Part shown: piece by piece, positions 1-5,667 of the stretch
Numbering within the stretch: the first letter of the stretch is position 1
Layout of the letters: the number at the start of each line of letters is the position of its first letter
Origin: Oscillospiraceae bacterium
GTDB lineage: Bacteria; Bacillota; Clostridia; Oscillospirales; Ruminococcaceae
NCBI GenBank assembly: GCA_003445125.1
Contig: DLVP01000162.1
Span: 1-8,143 of the forward strand
Length of the DNA stretch: 8,143 nucleotides
Direction of reading: 5' to 3'
Translations under genes and position numbers: made by a program
The notes under the pieces: model-generated
What the model was told of the DNA's origin: nothing
The model's database searches: none
The model's input: only the letters and a program-made list of their open reading frames with translations

Positions 1-485
1 ATTTCTTCACCGCACCGGCTTCGACAAAATTTCACGGCGCCTATGAAGGCGGATTGGTGGAACACAGTGTGAATGTCTACAATCGTCTGCTCGGCGAAGT
101 GATGTCTGTTCCCGATTTGGAATTTTCCGACGAAACGATTGCTATCTCCGCCCTGCTGCATGATATTTGCAAAGTCAATACCTATAAAATCGAATACCGC
201 AATCGCAAAAATCCGCAGACTGGTCAATGGGAACAATATCCTTCCTATTCGGTAGAGGATACCGTTCCGTACGGACACGGCGAAAAAAGCGTGTACATCA
301 TCAATTCCTTCATGCGGCTCACACGTGACGAAGCCATGGCAATCAATTGGCACATGGGCGGTTTTGATGACCGCGCACGCGGCGGCAGCTTTTCTATTTC
401 CAAAGCCTTTGAAATGCACCCATTGGCAGTGCTTTTGCACGTAGCGGATCTGAAGGCAACCTATCTGGACGAACACAGAGACTGA
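1..485 (+). CDS. HD-domain hydrolase, 5' end cut off by the window
   Basis: C-terminal 160 residues of a protein whose open frame continues to the window edge, so the true start lies upstream; the in-frame TTG at 54 sits inside the HD domain and is not a start. The sequence shows a metal-binding HD superfamily pattern: a GAYEGGLVEHS segment (His at 63-65), the signature LLHDICK (His-Asp at 159-164), then GHGEKS and INWHMGGFD, which carry further candidate metal-ligand histidines. HD proteins are mostly metal-dependent phosphohydrolases or nucleases. The HGAYEGGLxEHS style resembles the HD domain of YhaM-type 3'-5' exoribonucleases, but without the N-terminus (YhaM has an OB fold there) the substrate cannot be named. 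The gene ends 39 bases before the SPFH gene, on the same strand and with no visible terminator, so co-transcription is possible. HD superfamily membership is firm; the specific function is unknown. Confidence 0.85.
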   Translation, partial: FFTAPASTKFHGAYEGGLVEHSVNVYNRLLGEVMSVPDLEFSDETIAISALLHDICKVNTYKIEYRNRKNPQTGQWEQYPSYSVEDTVPYGHGEKSVYIINSFMRLTRDEAMAINWHMGGFDDRARGGSFSISKAFEMHPLAVLLHVADLKATYLDEHRD

Positions 486-524
486 TTTCTATCTTTGTTT
501 TTAATTCTGAAAGGAGTTTTTACT

Positions 525-1799
525 ATGGGACTTATCAAAGCGGGACTCGGTGCCCTGAACGGCACTCTTGCCGATCAGTGGAAAGAATTTTTCTACTGTG
601 AAGCAATGGATGCGGACGTGTTGATGCAAAAGGGACAAAAACGCATCGGCAACCGTTCCTCCAACACGAAAGCCAGCGATAATATTATTTCCAACGGCTC
701 CGGCATTGCCGTCGCGGACGGACAGTGCATGATGATCGTTGAACAGGGCAAGGTCGTGGAAGTTTGCGCCGAACCCGGCGAATTCACCTATGACAGCTCC
801 ACGGAACCCAGTATTTTTTCGGGAAGCCTCGGACAGTCGATTCTTGACACCTTCAAGACCATCGGCAAGCGTTTTACCTACGGTGGTGATACCGGAAAAG
901 ATCAGCGCGTGTACTATTTCAACACCAAAGAGCTGGTCGGCAATAAATTCGGCACTGCCAACCCCGTGCCGTTCCGTGTTGTAGACTCGCGCATCGGACT
1001 GGATGTGGATGTGTCCATTCGCTGCTCCGGCATTTACTCTTATAAAATCACCAACCCGCTGCTGTTCTACACCAATGTGTGCGGCAACGTCTCGGAAGAA
1101 TACACCCGCGAGCAGATTGACGACCAACTGAAAGTCGAATTTATTTCTGCGCTGCAGCCCGCCATGGCTCAGCTTTCGGCAATGGAGCTGCGCCCCAATC
1201 AGATCATTCTTCACAACACCGATCTTGAGAAAGCGCTGAATTCCGCGCTTTCTCAAAAATGGAGCGAGCTGCGCGGTTTGTCCGTAGTCAGCGTTGCCCT
1301 CGGCTCGGTCACCCTGCCGGAAGAGGACGCGGAGATGATCAAGACCGCTCAGAAGAACGCCATGATGCTCAATCCCACCATGGCGGCAGCACAATTGGCA
1401 GGTGCGCAGGCGGAAGCCATGAAAACCGCCGCAGGAAATGCCAACGGTGCAATGACCGGATTCATGGGTCTGGGGATGGCTTCTGCCGCCGGCGGCGCCA
1501 ATGTACAGAATCTGTACGCCATGGGACAGCAGAACACAGCACCCGCTTCCGACGACGGCTGGAAATGCACCTGCGGTCATGTTGCGCATGGAAATTTCTG
1601 CCCGCAATGCGGAGCAAAAAAGCCTGCAAGCAATGAATGGAAATGCGCTTGCGGCACCGTAAACAGCGGAAACTTCTGCACACAGTGCGGCAAAAAGAAA
1701 CCCGTAGCTTCCCGTTGCGGCAAATGCGGATGGACTCCCGAAGACCCGCAGAATCCGCCGAAATTCTGCCCGCAATGCGGCAGCCCGTTCTCTGAATAA
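525..1799 (+). CDS. ydjI: SPFH/flotillin-like protein with three C-terminal zinc ribbons (YdjI-like)
   Basis: A 424-residue protein. The ATG at 525 is chosen because AAAGGAG (510-516) precedes it at good spacing and the product begins MGLIKAG, as family members do; an in-frame TTG at 495 has no such site. Residues about 20-285 match the bacterial SPFH domain called 'virion core protein'-like (YdjI family), including the DQWKEFFYCEAM start. An Ala/Gly/Met-rich linker (about 286-345) leads to three zinc ribbons: Cys348/350/359/362, Cys374/376/385/388 and Cys398/401/415/418. The first two repeat at a 26-residue period (Trp346, Trp372). In B. subtilis, YdjI is a flotillin-like protein that works with membrane proteins YdjG and YdjH and is needed to bring PspA to stressed membrane. 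The next two genes here are of those families, which supports the assignment. No transmembrane segment is evident, so membrane attachment would be through partners. Family call is firm; the stress role is inferred from B. subtilis. Confidence 0.88.
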   Translation: MGLIKAGLGALNGTLADQWKEFFYCEAMDADVLMQKGQKRIGNRSSNTKASDNIISNGSGIAVADGQCMMIVEQGKVVEVCAEPGEFTYDSSTEPSIFSGSLGQSILDTFKTIGKRFTYGGDTGKDQRVYYFNTKELVGNKFGTANPVPFRVVDSRIGLDVDVSIRCSGIYSYKITNPLLFYTNVCGNVSEEYTREQIDDQLKVEFISALQPAMAQLSAMELRPNQIILHNTDLEKALNSALSQKWSELRGLSVVSVALGSVTLPEEDAEMIKTAQKNAMMLNPTMAAAQLAGAQAEAMKTAAGNANGAMTGFMGLGMASAAGGANVQNLYAMGQQNTAPASDDGWKCTCGHVAHGNFCPQCGAKKPASNEWKCACGTVNSGNFCTQCGKKKPVASRCGKCGWTPEDPQNPPKFCPQCGSPFSE

Positions 1800-1804
1800 T
1801 ACTT

Positions 1805-1830
1805 AAAAAACGCCCGCCATCCGGCGGGCG
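1805..1830 (-). terminator. GC-rich hairpin with U-tract on the minus strand, between ydjI-like and ydjG-like genes
   Basis: CGCCCGCC (1811-1818) and GGCGGGCG (1823-1830) form a perfect 8-bp GC stem around a four-base loop. Six A's at 1805-1810 become a run of six U's after the stem in minus-strand RNA, giving a canonical intrinsic terminator in that direction. On the plus strand, the direction of both flanking genes, the stem is followed by ATCCCACTTT, a poor U-tract. There it is more likely a stability or processing hairpin, or a weak attenuator, between the SPFH gene and the rest of the cassette. No minus-strand gene ends here. Confidence 0.6.
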
Positions 1831-1858
1831 ATCCCACTTTATCCTTAAGGAGTCTACT

Positions 1859-2959
1859 ATGAACAACACCTTGCAGGAGTACAAGTGTCCCTGTTGCGGC
1901 GGTGCGATTACTTTTGACAGCCATCTCCAGAAAATGAAGTGTCCGTATTGCGACACCGAATTTGAAATGGAAACGTTGAAAGCCTATGATGAAAACCTCA
2001 AAAAAGACGGAAATGCCGATCTTGTTTGGGAATCCGTCGGGTCTTCATCATGGCAGGACGGAGAAAAGGACGGTCTGCGTTCCTATGTATGCCGTTCCTG
2101 CGGCGGCGAAATCATCGGCGACGCAACCACTGCTGCCACTTCTTGTCCCTATTGCGGCAATCCCGTGGTAATGATGCAGCAATTTTCCGGAGTTCTCAAG
2201 CCGGATTATGTCATCCCGTTCAAGCTCGACAAAAAAGCGGCAAAAGTCGCAATGAAAAATCACCTGGAAGGAAAGCGGCTTCTTCCGAAATCCTTCAAGG
2301 ATGAAAACCACCTTGACGAAATCAAAGGCATATATGTTCCGTTTTGGCTTTATGACGCCGATGTAGACGGAGATTTCCGCTACCGCGCCACCCGTATACG
2401 CACATGGAGCGACAGCCGCTATGACTACACGGAGACCAGCTACTTTTCCGTCATGCGCGGCGGCGAGATCGGTTTTGATCATGTACCCGTGGACGGCTCT
2501 TCCAAAATCAACAACGATCTGACCGAATCCATTGAACCGTTCGACTTCAAGGATGCCGTAGATTTTCAGACAGCTTATCTGGCGGGTTATTTTGCCGACA
2601 AATACGACGTGGACGCCGAGGCGAGCGTTCCCCGTGCCAACAGCCGCATTAAAACCAGCGCCGAAAATGCGTTCCTCGAAACGGTAACGGGCTATAATAC
2701 AGTGTCAACAGAAGCCGCAAGCATGAACCTCCGACACGGAAAGACCACCTATGCCCTGTTTCCCGTCTGGCTTCTTCAGACTTCCTGGAACGGTGGAAAT
2801 TATCTCTTTGCCATGAACGGACAGACCGGAAAGTTTGTGGGAAATCTTCCGCTCGACAAAAAGAAATACTGGAGTTGGCTGCTCGGTCTGACCGGAATTC
2901 TGACGGCGGGATTTTTCCTGATTGCCATGCTGATTCATCTGTTGGGAGGTATTCTATGA
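1859..2959 (+). CDS. ydjG: Double zinc-ribbon protein with C-terminal membrane anchor (YdjG-like)
   Basis: A 366-residue protein. The ATG at 1859 follows AAGGAG (1847-1852). Two N-terminal zinc ribbons are visible: Cys10/13 with Cys28/31, and Cys78/81 with Cys96/99. They are TFIIB-like, which is why relatives are often mislabelled as helicase or primosomal proteins; no helicase motifs are present. The body (about 110-335) has the family's aromatic motifs such as GIYVPFWLYD (157-166) and FPVWLL (301-306). One hydrophobic segment near the C-terminus (about 340-363) should anchor it with the zinc ribbons in the cytoplasm. In B. subtilis, YdjG is the membrane partner of YdjH and YdjI and takes part in PspA recruitment. 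The 4-base ATGA overlap with the next gene implies translational coupling with the TPM protein. Molecular function beyond scaffolding is not known; the family call is good. Confidence 0.85.
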   Translation: MNNTLQEYKCPCCGGAITFDSHLQKMKCPYCDTEFEMETLKAYDENLKKDGNADLVWESVGSSSWQDGEKDGLRSYVCRSCGGEIIGDATTAATSCPYCGNPVVMMQQFSGVLKPDYVIPFKLDKKAAKVAMKNHLEGKRLLPKSFKDENHLDEIKGIYVPFWLYDADVDGDFRYRATRIRTWSDSRYDYTETSYFSVMRGGEIGFDHVPVDGSSKINNDLTESIEPFDFKDAVDFQTAYLAGYFADKYDVDAEASVPRANSRIKTSAENAFLETVTGYNTVSTEAASMNLRHGKTTYALFPVWLLQTSWNGGNYLFAMNGQTGKFVGNLPLDKKKYWSWLLGLTGILTAGFFLIAMLIHLLGGIL

Positions 2960-3789
2960 AAAGATTTGCTGCTTTTCTCCTGACTTTTCTACTTTTGCTT
3001 CCCTTCCCCGTTTTTGCCGAATCTCCGCGTCTGGATGACGGTGCAGGGCTTTTGACCGCCGAAGAAGCACGGCAATTGGAAGAACAATTGGATCAGGTCA
3101 GCAAACAGTTGTCTTTTGATCTTGTGATTGTCACCACCGACGGTGATCTTGACGGGAAAACACTGATGGAATATGCTGACGATTACTATGATCAGCACGA
3201 CTATCTTCCGAACGGTGCTTTGCTTCTGGTCAGCATGACGGAGCGCGGTTGGTGGGTTTCCACTGTCGGAACGGGCATTACGAGCATTTCATACGATGAC
3301 ATCGGAGACATCTCTGAAAAGTTTTTACCTGATCTGAGCGGCGGTTATTATTTTGACGCTTTCTCCACCTTCATTTCCGAATGTCAGGATTATGTGCTGT
3401 GGGGAGCCGACGATACTTCTTACGGTGAAGATCAATCAAATGGCAACACAGATTATTCGGACGACCATACCGATGATTCTTATTCGCCGTTTTTCTCATT
3501 CGATTGGAAGGGAACCGTTTTGATTTCCCTGGTAATTGCTTTTGTTATTTCGCTGATTTCGGTTACCGTTATGAAGCACAAACTGACCTCTGTACGTGCG
3601 AAGCAGGAAGCCGGTTCTTACGTTCGTCCCGGCAGCATGGTGCTGTCACGGGAAAGCGATTTGTTTTTGTACAAAACCGTATCAAAAACCGAACGTCCGC
3701 GCGATGACAATTCCTCTTCCGGCGGTGGCGGCGGTGTTCACACTTCATCCGGCGGCGTTTCTCACGGCGGACGCGGAGGAAGTTTCTGA
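2956..3789 (+). CDS. ydjH: TPM-domain membrane protein with signal peptide (YdjH-like)
   Basis: A 277-residue protein. The ATG at 2956 overlaps the upstream stop (ATGA) and follows GGGAGG (2944-2949). The frame stays open upstream, but only this start gives a signal peptide: MKR, a hydrophobic core, and likely cleavage after VFA (residue 21). Residues about 24-150 form a TPM domain, an extracytoplasmic fold named after TLP18.3, Psb32 and MOLO-1; DDGAGLLTAEEARQLEEQL and the NGALLLVS strand are typical. An acidic Asp/Tyr/Ser-rich linker (152-176) precedes a transmembrane helix (about 186-206), a basic cytoplasmic tail, and a glycine/serine-rich end closing in GGRGGSF, as is common in this family. 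Topology is therefore TPM domain outside, tail inside. It would pair with the YdjG-like protein, matching the B. subtilis YdjG-YdjH complex. The TPM domain's biochemical role is not settled; some relatives have been reported as phosphatases. Confidence 0.87.
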   Translation: MKRFAAFLLTFLLLLPFPVFAESPRLDDGAGLLTAEEARQLEEQLDQVSKQLSFDLVIVTTDGDLDGKTLMEYADDYYDQHDYLPNGALLLVSMTERGWWVSTVGTGITSISYDDIGDISEKFLPDLSGGYYFDAFSTFISECQDYVLWGADDTSYGEDQSNGNTDYSDDHTDDSYSPFFSFDWKGTVLISLVIAFVISLISVTVMKHKLTSVRAKQEAGSYVRPGSMVLSRESDLFLYKTVSKTERPRDDNSSSGGGGGVHTSSGGVSHGGRGGSF

Positions 3790-3803
3790 TTTTTACAAGG
3801 CTG

Positions 3804-3843
3804 AAAAAAACGGCGCAAAGCTTCAAGCTTCGCGCCGTTTTTT
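3804..3843. terminator. Bidirectional intrinsic terminator between converging ydjH-like and trmD
   Basis: CGGCGC (3811-3816) pairs with GCGCCG (3832-3837). The stem is lengthened by flanking A6 (3805-3810) and T6 (3838-3843), and an inner AAGC/GCTT stem (3818-3821 with 3827-3830) caps it. Both strands therefore have a GC stem followed by a U-run. The one internal mismatch (3817 with 3831) is A-C in plus-strand RNA but a G-U wobble in minus-strand RNA, so the hairpin is slightly better in the trmD direction. It begins 14 bases after the ydjH-like stop and ends 2 bases from the trmD stop. Confidence 0.93.
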
Positions 3844-3845
3844 CG

Positions 3846-4547
3846 TTATTCTTCATGTTCTTTTATGTATTTTTCATACATATCCGGACGTTGTTTCTTC
3901 GTGCGTTCCAAAGACTGCTCCAATCGCCACTTGGCAATATTGGCATGATGCCCGGTGGTCAGAATCTCCGGAACCGCCTTATCGTGCCACACGGCAGGAC
4001 GGGAGTACTGCGGATATTCCAACAGTCCGTGATAGTGACTTTCCTCAGTATAGCACTCCTCGCTGTCCAACACGCCTTCACACAGTCTCAGGACGGTTTC
4101 GCAAAAGACCATTGCCGGAAGCTCGCCGCCGGTCAACACATAATCTCCGATCGACACCTGGGAATCCACAATTTCTTCAAGCACGCGTTCGTCCACGCCT
4201 TCATAATGACCGCAAAGAATCACGATGTTTTCCATCTTGGAATATTCTATTGCCATCTGCTGATTCAACACTTTTCCCTGCGGGGACATATACACGACAT
4301 GGGGCTTTGCGGGCAGTTTTTCGCAAATTGCCCGATAGCACTGATAAATCGGCTCTGCCTGCATCAGCATTCCTTTTCCTCCACCGTAAATCGCGTCATC
4401 CACCCGTTTTTGATTATTGAACGCATAATCGCGGATGTTGTGGCATTCCAGGGAAACGAAGCCGGCTTTGCGCGCCCGTCCGATGATGCTTTCTCCCAAA
4501 ACCGCCTCACACATATCCGGGAAAAGCGTCATAATGTCAATTCTCAT
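3846..4547 (-). CDS. trmD: tRNA (guanine-N1)-methyltransferase TrmD
   Basis: A 233-residue enzyme of typical length. It methylates N1 of G37, next to the anticodon of a subset of tRNAs, using S-adenosylmethionine, and so prevents +1 frameshifting. SPOUT trefoil-knot motifs are clear: YGGGKGM (54-60), LCGHYEGVDER (111-121), IGDYVLTGGELPA (133-145) and GLLEYPQYSRP (174-184), then GHHANIAKWRLEQSLERT near the C-terminus. Arg154 is present at the position of the E. coli catalytic Arg154. The residue matching the proposed general base Asp169 is Glu169 here. The ATG lies inside the end of rimM (11-base overlap), so translation is probably coupled; a weak AGGA (4558-4561) precedes it. It is the last gene of the operon, ending at the bidirectional terminator, and is not followed by rplS as in many bacteria. 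Confidence 0.98.
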   Translation of the reverse strand: MRIDIMTLFPDMCEAVLGESIIGRARKAGFVSLECHNIRDYAFNNQKRVDDAIYGGGKGMLMQAEPIYQCYRAICEKLPAKPHVVYMSPQGKVLNQQMAIEYSKMENIVILCGHYEGVDERVLEEIVDSQVSIGDYVLTGGELPAMVFCETVLRLCEGVLDSEECYTEESHYHGLLEYPQYSRPAVWHDKAVPEILTTGHHANIAKWRLEQSLERTKKQRPDMYEKYIKEHEE

Positions 4548-5049
4548 AATCCATCAATCCTATCAGCGGACGAATGAGCATAACCCCGTTCTCCAAGTCC
4601 GTTTTCACGACAACATTCTTCAGGTTCGGCACCAGGCTGATTTTTCCGTCCGTTTTTTTTACATGAAACACATCGTTTGCACCGGTCGAAGTGACTTCAG
4701 AAAGAGTTCCGTACTCCTCTCCGCTGTCCGCGTCAAGCACGCGCAATCCGATCAGATCGGCGATGAAATACGCGCCTTCTTCGGGAAGAATATCCTCGCG
4801 ATCCACATACAGGATCCGATTAACCAGCTTTTGTGCTTCTTCCACGGTATCGATTCCCCGGAGCTTCAGAATCACCATATCCTTTTGGGGGCGAGCCGAA
4901 GTTACCGACAATTCCTCGCCGCCTTTGGTTCTGTATACTTTTTTTAACGCACAAAACACGTCCGGCGTATCGGTCCATGGCTGAACCTTTACCTCTCCGC
5001 GCACACCGTGTGTTGTGACGATTTTTCCGCTTTGCAAATATTTCTCCAT
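4537..5049 (-). CDS. rimM: 16S rRNA processing protein RimM
   Basis: A 170-residue 30S assembly factor that helps mature the 16S rRNA 3' head region and binds S19. The N-terminal RimM domain shows SGKIVTTHGVRGEVKV (7-22). The C-terminal PRC-barrel-like domain shows ADLIGLRV (97-104), TGANDVFHV (122-130) and a PLIGLMD ending close to the usual PLPGLL. The ATG at 5049 is preferred because GAGG (5056-5059) sits 6 bases ahead of it; an in-frame GTG at 5061 would overlap that site and add four residues (MRKR). Its end overlaps trmD by 11 bases. It lies just downstream of a terminator hairpin that follows khpA, so its transcription likely depends on readthrough. Confidence 0.97.
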   Translation of the reverse strand: MEKYLQSGKIVTTHGVRGEVKVQPWTDTPDVFCALKKVYRTKGGEELSVTSARPQKDMVILKLRGIDTVEEAQKLVNRILYVDREDILPEEGAYFIADLIGLRVLDADSGEEYGTLSEVTSTGANDVFHVKKTDGKISLVPNLKNVVVKTDLENGVMLIRPLIGLMDYEN

Positions 5050-5064
5050 ACGTTTCCTCACGAA

Positions 5065-5102
5065 GAAAAAAGATGAAACGGAATTGCCGCTTCATCTTTT
5101 TT
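5065..5102 (-). terminator. Intrinsic terminator/attenuator between khpA and rimM
   Basis: GATGAA (5072-5077) pairs with TTCATC (5091-5096), and CGG (5079-5081) pairs with CCG (5087-5089) around a five-base loop. Six A's before and six T's after give a U-run in both directions. The pair 5078/5090 is A-C on the plus strand but G-U in minus-strand RNA, so the stem is continuous only in the direction of the operon. The U-run ends only a few bases before the rimM ribosome binding site. This is a strong hairpin placed inside an operon, so partial termination is likely. Confidence 0.85.
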
Positions 5103-5118
5103 GATTCTTCACCGCATC

Positions 5119-5352
5119 TCAGTCAATTTCCACTGAAATTTTCTGATCGTTTTTTGTCGCAGCCGCACGCATGACCAGTCGGATCGACTTGGCAATGCGT
5201 CCCTGCTTGCCGATGACTCTGCCCATATCGTCGGCAGCCACATGAAGATGATAGGTGATTACACCGTCTTCATTCGGCTCATCCACGGTTACGGACACAG
5301 CTTCTTTGTCTTCAACCAGCCCTTGGGCGATAACCTTCAGAAGATTTTTCAT
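5119..5352 (-). CDS. khpA: KH-domain RNA-binding protein KhpA (YlqC)
   Basis: A 77-residue protein made almost entirely of one KH domain. The RNA-contacting loop GKQG is at 48-51 within GRVIGKQGRIAKSIR. Length and its place directly after rpsP match KhpA/YlqC of Firmicutes. In streptococci KhpA pairs with KhpB (Jag/EloR), binds RNA and affects cell elongation and division; here that role is inferred from family. The start ATG at 5352 follows AAGGAGG (5364-5370), with a somewhat long 11-base spacing. It is 26 bases downstream of rpsP and is followed by a terminator hairpin before rimM. Confidence 0.95.
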   Translation of the reverse strand: MKNLLKVIAQGLVEDKEAVSVTVDEPNEDGVITYHLHVAADDMGRVIGKQGRIAKSIRLVMRAAATKNDQKISVEID

Positions 5353-5378
5353 AGTCGTTATTTCCTCCTTGGCTCAGA

Positions 5379-5621
5379 TTAAAGAACTTTATTCGCTTTG
5401 AGAATCGACTTAACGGTCTCGGTCGGCTGAGCGCCGTTTGCAATCCAAGACTTAGCCTTATCGGCATCAACCTTTACGACAACCGGATTCTTTGTGGGAT
5501 CATAGTAACCGATCTCTTCAATGAATCTTCCGTCGCTCGGATATCTGGAATCTGCAACAACGATACGATAGAACGGAGCTTTTTTCGCGCCCATTCTGCG
5601 AAGTCTTATTTTTACAGCCAT
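5379..5621 (-). CDS. rpsP: 30S ribosomal protein S16
   Basis: An 80-residue ribosomal protein of usual length for S16, a component of the 30S body needed for its assembly. The N-terminus [26 protein letters not shown] region and the segment [13 protein letters not shown] are diagnostic. ATG at 5621 is preceded by AGGAGGT (5631-5637) with 9-base spacing, the strongest ribosome binding site in this operon, fitting a highly made protein. It lies between ffh (45 bases upstream) and khpA (26 bases downstream), the conserved Firmicutes arrangement. Confidence 0.98.
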   Translation of the reverse strand: MAVKIRLRRMGAKKAPFYRIVVADSRYPSDGRFIEEIGYYDPTKNPVVVKVDADKAKSWIANGAQPTETVKSILKANKVL

Positions 5622-5653
5622 TACACTGTCACCTCCTGCTTTGATTTATATCG

Positions 5654-5667
5654 ACCGCAAAAGCGGT
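5654..5667 (-). other. Small hairpin at the ffh stop codon
   Basis: ACCGC (5654-5658) and GCGGT (5663-5667) form a 5-bp stem with a four-base loop, TTTT on the minus strand. It overlaps the ffh TAA stop and lies upstream of the rpsP ribosome binding site. No U-run follows, so it is not a terminator. It may be a processing or stability element separating the low-level ffh message from rpsP, or chance. Confidence 0.3.

Noticed and set aside
501..1775. A 424-residue open frame on the minus strand covering almost all of the SPFH gene
   Set aside because: It is a mirror of the SPFH coding frame: the product is low in recognisable motifs, has no good ribosome binding site, and the plus-strand protein carries clear SPFH and zinc-ribbon signatures.
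2875..2955. An in-frame 27-residue N-terminal extension of the TPM protein
   Set aside because: It would overlap the YdjG-like gene by 85 bases and bury the signal peptide; the ATG at 2956 has a ribosome site and restores a normal signal sequence.
3596..4577. Plus-strand open frames of 274 and 240 residues running opposite trmD and over the terminator
   Set aside because: They cross a strong terminator and lie antisense to a clearly identified TrmD; the sequences show no family features.
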